A DNA stretch of 64,000 nucleotides from Pseudomonadota bacterium (GTDB lineage: Bacteria > Pseudomonadota > Alphaproteobacteria > Reyranellales > Reyranellaceae): NCBI GenBank assembly GCA_018242505.1, contig JAFEBU010000022.1:1-64000 (forward strand), given 5' to 3'. Position 1 is the stretch's first letter. Each line of letters starts with the position of its first letter. Made by a program: the position numbers and the translations under genes. Shown here one piece after another: positions 53,968-63,572 of this stretch. Under the pieces are notes generated by a model. That model saw only the letters and a list, made by a program, of their open reading frames with translations, was not told where the DNA came from and ran no database searches.

Positions 53968-54780
53968 ATGGGAGACATTGCCAAGGATACGCCGCTGCAG
54001 GCCGTGCTGGATAGCGGGGTGCTGACTCTGACGCTCAACCGCCCTGAGCGTCTGAACGCCATGAGCCAGGAGCTGATCGGACTCATGATCGAGCAGTTCG
54101 ACCGGTCGCTGGCCGAGTCCGAGGTCCGGACCGTGCTGATCACCGGGACCGGACGCGGTTTTTGCGCCGGGGCGGACCTTGCCGGCACCGGCATGGGAAA
54201 CACATCAGGAGGCAACGGCAAACCCGATCTCGGTCTGGTCATCGAGCGGCTCTACAATCCGCTGATCCGGGCCATCCGCGAACTGCCCAAGCCGGTGATT
54301 GCCGCCGTCAACGGTGTGGCGGCAGGTGGCGGCGCCAATCTCGCGCTGGCCTGCGATATCGTGCTGGCCGCCCGGTCGGCCCGCTTCGACCAGGCCTTCG
54401 TCCGCATCGCGCTGATGCCCGACCTGGGAGGCACCTGGTTCCTGCCGCATGCGGTGGGCGATGCGCGGGCCCGCGCCCTCGGCATGCTGGGAACATCCGT
54501 GCCAGCCGAGGACGCCGAGCGCATGGGCATGATCTGGCAGGCTGTCAATGATCAGGAGCTGATGACCGAAGCGACGGCGCTCGCCCGCCGGCTGGCCGCC
54601 GGCCCCACGCTCTCCTATGCGGCGATCAAGCGGGCAATCAACGCCGCCGCCACCAACACGCTCGACCAGCAGCTCGATCTGGAGCGCGACAGCCAGCGCG
54701 CGCTGGGCCAGAGCGCCGATTTCAAGGAAGGGGTCGCGGCATTCCTCGCCAAGCGGCCGGCACAATTCACAGGACGATAG
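53968..54780 (+). CDS. Enoyl-CoA hydratase/isomerase family protein, first tandem copy
   Basis: 270 residues. Crotonase fold: oxyanion-hole loops GRGFCAGADL and AAGGGANLALACD, then PDLGGTWFLPHAVG. The spacing fits the PaaG-like isomerase branch (Gly/Gly and Asp rather than the two Glu of true hydratases). Start is ATG 53968, divergent from flavodoxin across 80 bp. The next gene is a close paralogue 3 nt downstream. Confidence 0.9.
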   Translation: MGDIAKDTPLQAVLDSGVLTLTLNRPERLNAMSQELIGLMIEQFDRSLAESEVRTVLITGTGRGFCAGADLAGTGMGNTSGGNGKPDLGLVIERLYNPLIRAIRELPKPVIAAVNGVAAGGGANLALACDIVLAARSARFDQAFVRIALMPDLGGTWFLPHAVGDARARALGMLGTSVPAEDAERMGMIWQAVNDQELMTEATALARRLAAGPTLSYAAIKRAINAAATNTLDQQLDLERDSQRALGQSADFKEGVAAFLAKRPAQFTGR

Positions 54781-54783
54781 ACA

Positions 54784-55569
54784 ATGTACGAGAAGATCGA
54801 TCTGGCGGTGGCCGACGGGCTTGCCACGCTGACGCTGAACGCTCCCGACAAGCTGAATGCCGTCTCGCGCAAGATGGTGGCCGAACTCAAGGAGTGCTGG
54901 GAGGGGCTGGCCAACGACGCTTCGGTGCGCGCCGTGCTGCTGACCGGGGCGGGCCGCGGCTTCTGTGCCGGCGCCGACCTTGCCGATCCCGACCGCGAGT
55001 CGGGGGCCACGGCCGACTCGGGCGCCGCGCTCGACAAGTTCTTCAATCCGGTGATCCGCACCATGCGGGAGATGCCCAAGCCCATCGTCGCCGCCGTGAA
55101 CGGCGTGGCGGCCGGCGTCGGCATGAGCTTCGCCATGGCCTCCGACATCGCCATCGCCGCCAAGTCGGCCTCGTTCCTGCAGGCCTTCGCGCGCATCGGC
55201 CTGCTGCCGGACGGCGGCAGCACCTGGTTCCTGCCGCGGCTGGTCGGCGACGCGCGCGCGCGCGCCCTTGCGATGTTGGCGCCGCAGATCTCCGCCGAGC
55301 AGGCCAAGCAATGGGGCCTGATCTGGGACGTGGTCGAGGATGCCGACCTGATGAAGACCGCGACCGAAGTCGCGCGCCGCCTGGCCGACGGACCGACGCT
55401 GTCGCTCGCCCGCATCAAGGAGGCGATGAACCGTGCCGCTACCCAGCCGCTGGCGGCGCAACTCGACGTCGAGCGCGATTTCCAGCGTGAGCTCGGCAAG
55501 AGCGCCGACTTCAAGGAAGGCGTCGCCGCCTTCCTTGCCAAGCGCAAGCCGACCTTCAAGGGCAAGTAA
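54784..55569 (+). CDS. Enoyl-CoA hydratase/isomerase family protein (PaaG-like), second tandem copy
   Basis: 261 residues. GRGFCAGADL, AAGVGMSFAMASD and LPDGGSTWFLPRLVG are conserved, the last with Asp replacing the hydratase Glu, as in 2-(1,2-epoxy-1,2-dihydrophenyl)acetyl-CoA isomerase. Clear paralogue of the upstream gene. No other phenylacetate genes are nearby, so a fatty-acid isomerase role is as likely. Confidence 0.9.
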   Translation: MYEKIDLAVADGLATLTLNAPDKLNAVSRKMVAELKECWEGLANDASVRAVLLTGAGRGFCAGADLADPDRESGATADSGAALDKFFNPVIRTMREMPKPIVAAVNGVAAGVGMSFAMASDIAIAAKSASFLQAFARIGLLPDGGSTWFLPRLVGDARARALAMLAPQISAEQAKQWGLIWDVVEDADLMKTATEVARRLADGPTLSLARIKEAMNRAATQPLAAQLDVERDFQRELGKSADFKEGVAAFLAKRKPTFKGK

Positions 55570-55599
55570 GACAGTAGGCCAAGGGCAAGTAAGACAGTA
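55558..55599. repeat. 19-bp direct repeat spanning a stop codon
   Basis: AAGGGCAAGTAAGACAGTA occurs at 55558-55576 and 55581-55599. The first copy includes the last codons and stop of the hydratase gene. Looks like a small slippage duplication. Confidence 0.8.
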
Positions 55600-55613
55600 A
55601 GGGAGGAGTCCCG

Positions 55614-56543
55614 ATGACGCCGCACAAGGAAATCACCTCCGGTCTCCGGTTCCCGGAGGGACCGATCGCCATGCCCGACGGATCGGTGATCCTGGTCGAG
55701 ATCGCGCGCGAGACGCTGACCCGCGTCATGCCGGACGGCAAGCAGCATGTGATCGCCAGGCTCGGCGGCGGCCCCAATGGCGCGGCGATGGGACCGGACG
55801 GCAAGATCTATGTCTGCAACAACGGCGGCTTCAACTGGATCGAGCGGCCGGACGGCCGGATGTTTCCCGGCACGCAGCCTGCCAGCTACAAGGGCGGCTC
55901 GATCCAGGTCGTTGATCCGGAGACCGGCAAGTTCGAGACCCTGTACGACTCCTGCGACGGCCGTCGGCTGAACGGGCCGAACGACCTGGTGTTCGACCGG
56001 GCAGGCGGCTTCTGGTTCACCGATCTCGGCAAGACGCGAGCGCGCGAGAGTGATCGCGGCGCCGTCTACTACGCCAAGGCCGACGGCTCCAGGATCGAGG
56101 AGAAGGTCTTTCCGCTCGAACGGCCGAACGGCTGCGGCCTTTCACCCGATGAGAAGACGCTCTATGTCGTGGAGACCCCGACCGCGCGCTGCTGGGCGTT
56201 CGAGCTTTCCGCTCCCGGGACCATCAAGGATGCCAACGGCCCCTATCGCGGCGAGAAGGGCCGCGTGATCGTGGGCCTCGGCGGCTATCAGATGTTCGAT
56301 TCCCTGGCCGTCGATTCGGCGGGCCATATCTGCGTGGCCACGCTGATCACGGGCGCGGTGTCCGACATCTCGCCCGACGGCCGGTCGGTGACGCAGTACA
56401 AGCTCCCCGACCCGATGGTCACCAACGTCTGCTTCGGCGGCCAGGAGCTGCGCACGGCCTACGCCACGCTGTCCATGACCGGAAAGCTCGTGAGCTTCGA
56501 ATGGCCGCGGCCGGGCCTGAAGCTGAACTACCTGAACAAGTGA
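55614..56543 (+). CDS. SMP-30/gluconolactonase family protein
   Basis: 309 residues, six-bladed beta-propeller. Metal-site motifs are GLRFPEGPI (Glu near residue 14), LNGPNDLVFDRAG (Asn and Asp) and DSLAVDSAGHICVAT. Family members hydrolyse sugar or other lactones with calcium or zinc. It follows the hydratase pair by 44 bp with a GGGAGGAG site, suggesting one operon. Confidence 0.9.
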   Translation: MTPHKEITSGLRFPEGPIAMPDGSVILVEIARETLTRVMPDGKQHVIARLGGGPNGAAMGPDGKIYVCNNGGFNWIERPDGRMFPGTQPASYKGGSIQVVDPETGKFETLYDSCDGRRLNGPNDLVFDRAGGFWFTDLGKTRARESDRGAVYYAKADGSRIEEKVFPLERPNGCGLSPDEKTLYVVETPTARCWAFELSAPGTIKDANGPYRGEKGRVIVGLGGYQMFDSLAVDSAGHICVATLITGAVSDISPDGRSVTQYKLPDPMVTNVCFGGQELRTAYATLSMTGKLVSFEWPRPGLKLNYLNK

Positions 56544-56574
56544 TCTTCCTCTCCGTGCGGAGGGGGAGGGAAGC

Positions 56575-57972
56575 TCAGACCCTCGCCGCCGCCCGGACTT
56601 CGCGGCTCGAGACCACGCGGCCGTTGGCGTAGGCGGCGTGGTTGGCGTCGACGTCGCTGAGCTTGTAGCGGTAGTTCACCATCATCCCGTAGGACTGTTT
56701 CAGTCCGTTGGCACTCGTATCGCCGATCCAGTTGATGCGCTCGATGATCGCGCCGTTGCCGAGATGGAAGTGCGCCACGCGGTCGAGCGCACGACCGCGT
56801 TCGTCGGTGCTGGTGAGGTAGCGTGCCGCAAAGCGCACCAGGATCGGCCGCAGCGCCTTGTCGATCGCCGGCACTTCCCACCAGACCGGCTTGTCGAGAA
56901 GCTCGCGCACTGCCGCGGCGCCTGTGGTCTTGTTGTTGGTGACGGGCACCAGAGAGGCGATCTCGCTTTGGGTCAACGCCTCGTCGCCCTCGTTCTTCAG
57001 CCGGCCATCGATGTAGTGGCGCAGACCGGGAATGGGCGAGAGGGTGGCGAAGTCCTTGATGTTCGGCAGCTCGCGCGCCAGCTCCTCGGCCACGCGCTTG
57101 ATCAGGAAGTTGCCGAAGCTGATGCCGGCCAACCCCTGCTGGCAGTTGGAGATCGAATAGAAGATCGCCGTGTTGGCATTCTCCGGGTCGGAGGTCTCGG
57201 CCTTGGCGTCGAGCAGGCGCTGGACGTTGCCGGCCATGCCGTTCACCAGCGCAACCTCGACGAAGATCAACGGCTCGTCCGGCATGCGCGGATGGAAGAA
57301 GGCGAAGCAGCGCCGGTCCGAATCAAGCCGGTTCTTGAGGTCGCGCCAGGAGCGGATCGTATGCACGGCCTCGTAGGTGACGAGCTTCTCCAGGAGCGCC
57401 GCAGACGATCGCCAGTCGATGCGCACCAGGTCGAGGAAGCCGACATCGAACCAGGCGCTGAGCAGGGGTCGCAGGTCCTCGGCCAGCATGCGTGCGGCGG
57501 CATCCGTCTTGCCGAGCGTCATCAGCTCGGCGCGCAGGTCGACCACGAACTTGACGCCCTGCGGCACGCCGACGAATTCGCGCAGCAGATGGACGGCCGG
57601 CGGTTCGAGCGCCTTGATCAGCGACCGCGCGGGCTCCTTGGAAGCACGCCAGCGTTCGACACGGGCAAGAGCTGCCTCGCGCGGCAGGCCGTAATCGTTG
57701 GCCAGCGTCAGCAGGAATTTCCGCTTTCCGACGGGTGAGAGCGACAGATATGCCTCGCCCAGTTCGGCTGCCCGCGCGCGCCCGGCCGTGACGCCGCCCT
57801 TGCCTTCGAGGCAGGTATCGATGCGGCTCCTGAGCCGCGGTATGTCGTCGTCGGGCAGGTCGGGTCGAAGCGGTGCTCCCACCGCCTCGCGCGCACCGCG
57901 GGCGGTTTCGACGAAGGCATGACGCAGGCGCTCGAGCGTGCGATCGACGGTGTTCGAGAAGGGAAGAGCCAT
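56575..57972 (-). CDS. Malonyl-CoA decarboxylase
   Basis: 465 residues, length normal for MCD. An N-terminal helical domain, then the catalytic acyltransferase-like half with SISNCQQGLAGISFGNFLIKR, FATLSPIPGLR and HFHLGNGAIIERINW, the characteristic MCD blocks with the catalytic His and Ser. It converts malonyl-CoA to acetyl-CoA. It lies downstream of alkA on the same strand with a 56-bp gap. Converges on the lactonase gene. Confidence 0.93.
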   Translation of the reverse strand: MALPFSNTVDRTLERLRHAFVETARGAREAVGAPLRPDLPDDDIPRLRSRIDTCLEGKGGVTAGRARAAELGEAYLSLSPVGKRKFLLTLANDYGLPREAALARVERWRASKEPARSLIKALEPPAVHLLREFVGVPQGVKFVVDLRAELMTLGKTDAAARMLAEDLRPLLSAWFDVGFLDLVRIDWRSSAALLEKLVTYEAVHTIRSWRDLKNRLDSDRRCFAFFHPRMPDEPLIFVEVALVNGMAGNVQRLLDAKAETSDPENANTAIFYSISNCQQGLAGISFGNFLIKRVAEELARELPNIKDFATLSPIPGLRHYIDGRLKNEGDEALTQSEIASLVPVTNNKTTGAAAVRELLDKPVWWEVPAIDKALRPILVRFAARYLTSTDERGRALDRVAHFHLGNGAIIERINWIGDTSANGLKQSYGMMVNYRYKLSDVDANHAAYANGRVVSSREVRAAARV

Positions 57973-58028
57973 GCGGGCGATTATGTCATGGCCGATGTGT
58001 CACTCCAGTGGCGCGCATGAACGCACCT

Positions 58029-58682
58029 TCATACAAGTGACCGGTCTATCGGCGGCCGGTCGAGGGTCCGCCACAGGTACCAGCTCGCTACCGTACGATA
58101 GGGACGCCATTTCTCACCGTGTCTTTCCAGTGTCCGTGGCGAGGGCAAGCTGCGCTTTCTGAAGGCGACTGCATAGGCCTTGCGCAAGCTGTAGTCGTCC
58201 AGCGGCAGGATATCGGGCCGGCCCAGCCGAAACATCAGGAACATCTCCGCGCTCCAGCGACCGATACCGCGCACCTGGACCAGGCGATCGATCAGCGCCG
58301 CATCGTCCATCCCGAGTGCCTCGTCGAGCGACGGCAGTTCGTTGCCGTGGACACGTTGCGCGAGGTCCTGCAATGCCAGCACCTTGGCGGCCGAGAGTCC
58401 GGCTCCGCGCAATTTATCCACGGGCGCTTGCAGGATGTCGCGCGGCCCGAAGCCGCCGGCGCGGCGCGGAAAGAGCGCCTCGACGCGCCCGTAGATCGTG
58501 GCGGCCGCCTTGTTGGAAAGCTGCTGGTAGACGATCGCCTCGGCCAGCGCGCCGAACAGGCTGCGTGCCGACTTGAGCTCCATGGCGAACGGTCCGATCC
58601 GCGCCATGATTTCGGCCAGCGCGGGATCGACGGCCTTGAGATGGCGAACGGCCTTGCGGTGGTCGAAGGCGAAGTCAGCCAT
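58029..58682 (-). CDS. DNA-3-methyladenine glycosylase II (AlkA/HhH-GPD family)
   Basis: 217 residues. The helix-hairpin-helix is VRGIGRWSAEMFLM, and the catalytic Asp falls in LPLDDYSLRKA, the HhH-GPD signature. Removes alkylated bases by N-glycosidic cleavage. The first 8 nt overlap the 3' end of the ogt-like gene upstream, pairing two alkylation-repair activities. Confidence 0.9.
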   Translation of the reverse strand: MADFAFDHRKAVRHLKAVDPALAEIMARIGPFAMELKSARSLFGALAEAIVYQQLSNKAAATIYGRVEALFPRRAGGFGPRDILQAPVDKLRGAGLSAAKVLALQDLAQRVHGNELPSLDEALGMDDAALIDRLVQVRGIGRWSAEMFLMFRLGRPDILPLDDYSLRKAYAVAFRKRSLPSPRTLERHGEKWRPYRTVASWYLWRTLDRPPIDRSLV

Positions 58683-59238
58683 TGCGTGCCGGCGCGGCCG
58701 CGAACAGCGGTCCGGCGGCCAGAGCGGAAGCGCCCTCGATCTCGAGGATGCGTCGTTTGGTCGTCACGCCGCCGGTCGCCGAGAAGCCGCCCATCTTGCC
58801 GTCGGCGCCGAGGACGCGATGGCAAGGCACGATGATGGCAATCGGGTTGCGGCCAAGCGCCTGGCCGACCTCGCGTGAATCGTGCGGCGCGTCGAGGCGC
58901 CGCGCGATCTCGCCATAGGTCATGGTGCGGCCAGGCGGAATGGTGCGGGCAACTTCGTAGACGCGGCGGTGGAATTCCGGCACGGCATTGAGATCGAGCG
59001 GGATGTCGCCGAGATCGATGGCCTCGCCCTTCAACAGTGCCTGCACGCGCACGATCACGCGCTGGACGCCGGCAGGCGGCGGCGTCTCCTCGGCCCCGGG
59101 CCAGCGCCGGCGCACACGTGCGCGCGTGGCGGCCGCGGTTGCCTCGGGCAGCTGCAGCCCGGCGATACCCGCGGTGCTCCAGGTCAGGCCGCAGGTGCCG
59201 ATCGGCGTATCGAACAGGGTGAAGCTGCGGGCGCTCAT
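58675..59238 (-). CDS. ogt: Methylated-DNA--protein-cysteine S-methyltransferase
   Basis: 187 residues. The acceptor Cys is in IIVPCHRVLG, and the Arg finger/Asn hinge lie in the YGEIARRLDAP and GRNPIAI blocks of the C-terminal DNA-binding domain. Transfers O6-methyl groups from guanine to itself. Translationally coupled to alkA. The ATG chosen lies 15 nt inside a GTG-initiated alternative. Confidence 0.92.
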   Translation of the reverse strand: MSARSFTLFDTPIGTCGLTWSTAGIAGLQLPEATAAATRARVRRRWPGAEETPPPAGVQRVIVRVQALLKGEAIDLGDIPLDLNAVPEFHRRVYEVARTIPPGRTMTYGEIARRLDAPHDSREVGQALGRNPIAIIVPCHRVLGADGKMGGFSATGGVTTKRRILEIEGASALAAGPLFAAAPARNG

Positions 59239-59292
59239 GCCCGCACGGTCCACCTAACCGGTCAACCCGTCAAGTGCCCGATGCGCTGCCCG

Positions 59293-61062
59293 CTATGCCG
59301 CCGCGGCGTGGCGCGTCAGGCGGGCGAGCTCCTCGTCGATCAGCATGCGGTAGGGGCCGCGACGATGCGACAGCTCGTCGGGCGTGCCTTCCTGGATCAC
59401 CCGGCCATCCTGCAGGACGATGATGCGATCGAAGTTGCGCAGGGTCGACAGGCGATGGGCGATGGCGACGACGGTGCGCCCCTGCATCAGATGGTCGAGC
59501 GCGCGGCGGATCGCTTCCTCCGATTCGCTGTCGAGCGACGAGGTCGCCTCGTCGAGCAGCAGGATGGGCGAGTCCTTGAGCAGGGCCCGCGCGATCGCAA
59601 TCCGCTGGCGCTGCCCGCCGGAAAGACGCGCACCGCGATCGCCGACGATAGTCTCGAAGCCCTGCGGCAGCGCCTCGATGAAGTCGCGGCAGCATGCCGC
59701 CTCGGCGGCCTTCATCACCTCGGCCTTCGTCGCCTCGGGCTTGCCGTAGCGGATATTGTCGAACACGGATCGATGCAGGAGGCTGATATCCTGCGGCACG
59801 AAGGAGATCGCGCGTCGCATGCTGTCCTGGGTGATGCGCGCGATGTCCTGGCCGTCGATCAGGATGCGGCCCTGGTCGACATCATAGAATCGCTGCAGCA
59901 AAGACAGGATGGTCGACTTTCCGCCGCCGGACGGCCCCACGAGGCCGGTGCGCTTGCCGGCCTCGAAACGCAGGTCGAGCTGATCGAAGACCTTGTCGCC
60001 GCCGGGATAGGCGAACGAGACGCCCTCGAACTCGATGCCGCGGTCGCGGGGCTCGAGCGGCGTCGCCTCGGGATGGTCGCGCAACTCGTGCGGCTGAAGC
60101 AGGGTTTCGATGGCCTCGGAGAGACGTGCCATGTGCTGTGTCACGTCGACGAGGGCGACAGCGAGATCGCGCGTGGAATGCAGGATGGTGAAGCCCAGCG
60201 TGCAGACCAGCACAACGTCGCCGGTGGAGGCGCGACCGCGCTGCCAGAGCACGATGGCCCAGGCGAGCATGGCGATCGTCAGGATGATCGTGACCGCGGC
60301 GTGCAGCAGCCGCAGGCGCTCGAGATATTGCAGGCTCTTGCGCCGCGCCGTCATCTCCTGCCCGACCGTCTCGTCGAACCTGAGATGCTCGCGCGTGGTG
60401 GCGCCGAACGTTCGCACCAGCGGCATGTTGCCGATGACATCGGCGAGCTCGCCTTCCACGCGGGCCGCCTTGTCGGCGAAGCCATGATGCAGCGGCGTGC
60501 CGGCGGCAGCGAGCTTGAACAGCACGACGATGAGCACCGCGGCCACGGCCGTCAGAGCGCCCGCCATCGGCAGGCTCACCGCACCGAGGTAGGCAAGGGC
60601 GCCAGCCGTTGCCAGGCACGGCGGCAAGACGTTCCACATGAACAGGTTCTCGACGGCGAAGGCGGCATTCGAGGTGGCGGTGATGCGACCGGTGAGGGTG
60701 CCGGCAAGCCGGTCGGCGAAATAGCTCGGGGCATGGCCTGTGAGGTGGCGGAACAAATCGCCGCGGAGGTCGCCGCTGACGCCGACAAAGGCGTGGCTCG
60801 CGATCCAGCCGCCGGCCCGCCACAGGAGATTGTCGGCGGCGGCCAACGACACCAGGATCGCGAAGGCGATCCAGATACCCGGGTGGCTCACGCCTGCGGC
60901 GAGCGTATCGACCAGGGATTTGACAGCGTATTGGGTGCTGACCGAGCAACCGACGGCGCCGAGGACGGCTACGAGGATTGCAGAATGCGCCAAAGGCCGA
61001 CGACGGACGTAGCGCAGCAGGAACGCAACGGGGCGTCCGGCGTAATTACTGAGACTGAGCAT
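59293..61062 (-). CDS. ABC transporter, fused permease/ATPase (exporter type)
   Basis: 589 residues. N-terminal six-helix membrane domain (about 15-315), then one ATPase domain with Walker A GPSGGGKST, signature LSGGQRQRIAIARAL, and Walker B ILLLDEATSSLD. Half-transporter of the MsbA/heterodimer exporter family; it would work as a homodimer. ATG 61062 is preferred over GTG 61068 because AGGG is 7 nt before it. Cargo is unknown; lipid or drug export is usual. Confidence 0.9.
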   Translation of the reverse strand: MLSLSNYAGRPVAFLLRYVRRRPLAHSAILVAVLGAVGCSVSTQYAVKSLVDTLAAGVSHPGIWIAFAILVSLAAADNLLWRAGGWIASHAFVGVSGDLRGDLFRHLTGHAPSYFADRLAGTLTGRITATSNAAFAVENLFMWNVLPPCLATAGALAYLGAVSLPMAGALTAVAAVLIVVLFKLAAAGTPLHHGFADKAARVEGELADVIGNMPLVRTFGATTREHLRFDETVGQEMTARRKSLQYLERLRLLHAAVTIILTIAMLAWAIVLWQRGRASTGDVVLVCTLGFTILHSTRDLAVALVDVTQHMARLSEAIETLLQPHELRDHPEATPLEPRDRGIEFEGVSFAYPGGDKVFDQLDLRFEAGKRTGLVGPSGGGKSTILSLLQRFYDVDQGRILIDGQDIARITQDSMRRAISFVPQDISLLHRSVFDNIRYGKPEATKAEVMKAAEAACCRDFIEALPQGFETIVGDRGARLSGGQRQRIAIARALLKDSPILLLDEATSSLDSESEEAIRRALDHLMQGRTVVAIAHRLSTLRNFDRIIVLQDGRVIQEGTPDELSHRRGPYRMLIDEELARLTRHAAAA

Positions 61063-61197
61063 CGCCACACCCTAATGCTCCAGGGGGCGATTCGGCGGCA
61101 GAAGGGGGAAGATTTAGCTGTGACAAAAAAAAGTCCGCCGCACGGTCACCGCATTCATCCTTGACCTACAGAGCGCCGCAACCAGGAGGGCTACTTA

Positions 61198-62256
61198 ATG
61201 CGTATTGCGCAAATCGCTCCGCTGACGGAGGCAATTCCCCCGAAACTTTATGGCGGGACGGAGCGCGTTGTCTCATGGCTGACGGAAGAGCTGGTGGAGA
61301 TGGGACACGACGTCACGATCTTCGCCAGTGGCGATTCGCTCACCAAGGCGAAATTGCAGCCGATGTGGCCCCGCGCCCTGCGCCTGGATGGGGCGGTTCG
61401 CGACCCGGTCGCACTACATATGGCGATGCTCGAGCATGTGCGGCAGCGCGCCGAGGAATTCGACATCCTGCATTTCCACCTCGACTACTACCCTTTTTCC
61501 CTGTTCTCACGGCAGTCGACGCCCTTCGTCACCACCTTGCATGGCCGCCTGGACCTGCCTGAGCATCAGGCGGTCTTCGATGCCTTCCCGTCGGTGCCGG
61601 TCATCTCGATTTCGCAGAATCAACGCAAACCCTTGCCGCAGGCGCACTGGGTGAAGACGGTCCATCACGGTTTGCCAGCCAACCTGCTGGCGCCGCGGGC
61701 GGCGAAGGGCGGTTACCTGGCCTTTCTCGGCCGGGTGGCGCCCGAGAAGGCACCCGACCAGGCCATCCGGATCGCGGTGCGCTGCAAGATGCCGCTCAAG
61801 ATCGCGGCTAAGGTCGATGCCGTCGACCGCGAATATTTCGAGCGCGAGATCGAGCCGCTGCTCCAGCTCCCCGGCATCGAGTTCGTGGGCGAGATCAGCG
61901 ATCGCGAGAAGTCGGAGTTCCTGAGCGGTGCCGAGGCACTCCTGATGCCGATCGATTGGCCCGAGCCGTTCGGACTGGTGATGATCGAGGCCATGGCCTG
62001 CGGCGCGCCGGTGATCGCCTACGGCAGCGGCTCCGTGCCCGAGATCGTCGAGGACGGCCTTACCGGCTTCATCGTGAAGAACGAACTCGAAGCGTCCGAT
62101 GCGATCCGCAACCGGTTGAGCAGCCTGTCGCGCGCCAAGATCCGCGCGCGCTTCGAGGAGCGCTTCACCGCCCGCCGCATGGCCAACGAGTATCTTGAGA
62201 TCTATCGCAAGCTGCTCTCAAACGAGGTGCCCCGATTGCGGCTGGTCAAGGCCTGA
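61198..62256 (+). CDS. Glycosyltransferase family 4
   Basis: 352 residues, GT-B fold. N-terminal PPKLYGGTERVVSWLTEELV is the GT4 opening, and the C-terminal donor-site motif is EPFGLVMIEAMACGAPVIAY with the paired Glu. AGGAGG precedes the start. It lies 77 bp upstream of btaA; it could glycosylate diacylglycerol in phosphate-free lipid synthesis, an inference from position only. No membrane segments. Confidence 0.9.
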   Translation: MRIAQIAPLTEAIPPKLYGGTERVVSWLTEELVEMGHDVTIFASGDSLTKAKLQPMWPRALRLDGAVRDPVALHMAMLEHVRQRAEEFDILHFHLDYYPFSLFSRQSTPFVTTLHGRLDLPEHQAVFDAFPSVPVISISQNQRKPLPQAHWVKTVHHGLPANLLAPRAAKGGYLAFLGRVAPEKAPDQAIRIAVRCKMPLKIAAKVDAVDREYFEREIEPLLQLPGIEFVGEISDREKSEFLSGAEALLMPIDWPEPFGLVMIEAMACGAPVIAYGSGSVPEIVEDGLTGFIVKNELEASDAIRNRLSSLSRAKIRARFEERFTARRMANEYLEIYRKLLSNEVPRLRLVKA

Positions 62257-62267
62257 CCCACAACCGG

Positions 62268-62285
62268 TTGTCATAAAAGCGGCAT
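62268..62285 (+). promoter_or_regulatory. Candidate Pho box upstream of btaA
   Basis: TTGTCAT-AAAA-GCGGCAT, two 7-mers spaced 11 nt start to start as in the PhoB consensus CTGTCAT-N4-CTGTCAT. The first half matches 6 of 7, the second 4 of 7. A GATAAG -10-like hexamer follows about 9 nt on. betaine-lipid genes are known to be phosphate regulated. Confidence 0.4.
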
Positions 62286-62333
62286 CCGACCTCGATAAGG
62301 TGTGTGGATTGAGTCAAACCGGAGTCGTTCGGG

Positions 62334-63568
62334 TTGGTCGATCCACACGCGGAGAGTCGTGTCCGCCTGAAGAATGCCGTGCGGCGCCATCGGGCGCTGT
62401 CACGGGAGGGCCTTCTGGAGCGGCTGTTCGAACGGCTGTTCCATGGCCTCGTCTACACGCAGATCTGGGAAGATCCGGAGATCGATCTCGAGGCGCTGGC
62501 GCTCGCGCCCGATAGCCGCGTCGTGGCGATCGCGTCGGGCGGTTGCAACATCCTCTCCTATCTGACCGCCGATCCGGCGCGGATCATCGCACTCGATCTC
62601 AGCCTGGCCCATGTCGCGCTGAACAACCTCAAGCTCATGGCGGCGAGTCGCCTGCCGTCATGGGAGGCCTTCTATCGCTTCTTCGGTGCCGCCGACGACG
62701 AGGCCAACCTGGCCGCCTACCGCCGCCTGCTGCGGCCTCATCTCGATGCGCAAAGCCGTGCCTATTGGGACGGGCGCAGCCTGCAGCAGTTGGGCCGGCA
62801 GCGGATTTCCATCTTCGCCCGCAACGCCTATCGGTACGGGGTGCTGGGTCGTTTCATCGGCCTCGGCCACGCGATGGCGCGCCTCTACGGTGTCGACCTC
62901 CGCGAGGTCCTGAGCGCGCGGTCGCTCGACGAGCAGAGGCACTTCTTCGAGACCATGCTGGCGCCTCTGCTCGACAAGCGGGCGGTGCGCTGGGCGACCG
63001 CCAATCCTCTGTCGCTCTACGGCCTCGGCATCCCGCCGGCGCAGTACGCGGCGCTGGCCGGCGGCGACAGCAACATGCGCGGCGTGCTGCGTGCCCGACT
63101 GGAGCGGCTCGCCTGCGGCTTCAGCGTCGACCAGAACTACTTCGCCTGGCAGGCGTTCGGTCGGGCCTATGCCGCCGACGCCCGCGGGCCGCTGCCGCCC
63201 TATCTGCGGCGCGAGCATTTCGATGCGGTGCGAACGCGCGTCGATCGGGTCGAGGTCCTGAACCGCTCGATCACCGAATATCTCGACGGCTGCCCCGACG
63301 CCTGCATCGACCGCTACGTGCTCCTCGACGCACAGGACTGGATGACCGACGCGCAGATCAACGCATTGTGGACGGAGATCACGCGCACGGCGGCGCCGCG
63401 CGCCCGCGTCATTTTCCGGACCGCTGCCGAGCCGTCCTTGCTGCCCGGGCGCCTCGACGCCGCGCTGCTCGGGCACTGGCGCTACGAGGCCGCGGCGTCG
63501 CGGGTGCTCACCGCGCGCGACCGTCGGCGATCTACGGCGGCTTCCACCTCTACGTCCGCGAGGATTGA
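62334..63568 (+). CDS. btaA: BtaA, S-adenosylmethionine:diacylglycerol 3-amino-3-carboxypropyltransferase, frameshifted
   Basis: Starts at TTG 62334 after GGAG. About 400 residues: RLFERLFHGLVYTQIWEDPE near 28-47 is the BtaA/DUF3419 opening, then VAIASGGCNILSYL and ALDLSLAHVALNNLK for SAM binding. It adds the homoserine head group to diacylglycerol. At 63521-63524 a base appears to be missing: the normal BtaA ending SAIYGGFHLY continues in the other frame and stops at 63568. In the uncorrected frame no stop occurs, and the ORF runs into btaB. Sequencing error, pseudogene or real fusion are possible. Confidence 0.82.
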
Positions 63569-63572
63569 ACCG

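Noticed and set aside
61119..61140. Poly-A/T run upstream of the ABC exporter as a terminator
   Set aside because: It lies in a divergent promoter region and no stable stem precedes the run on either strand.
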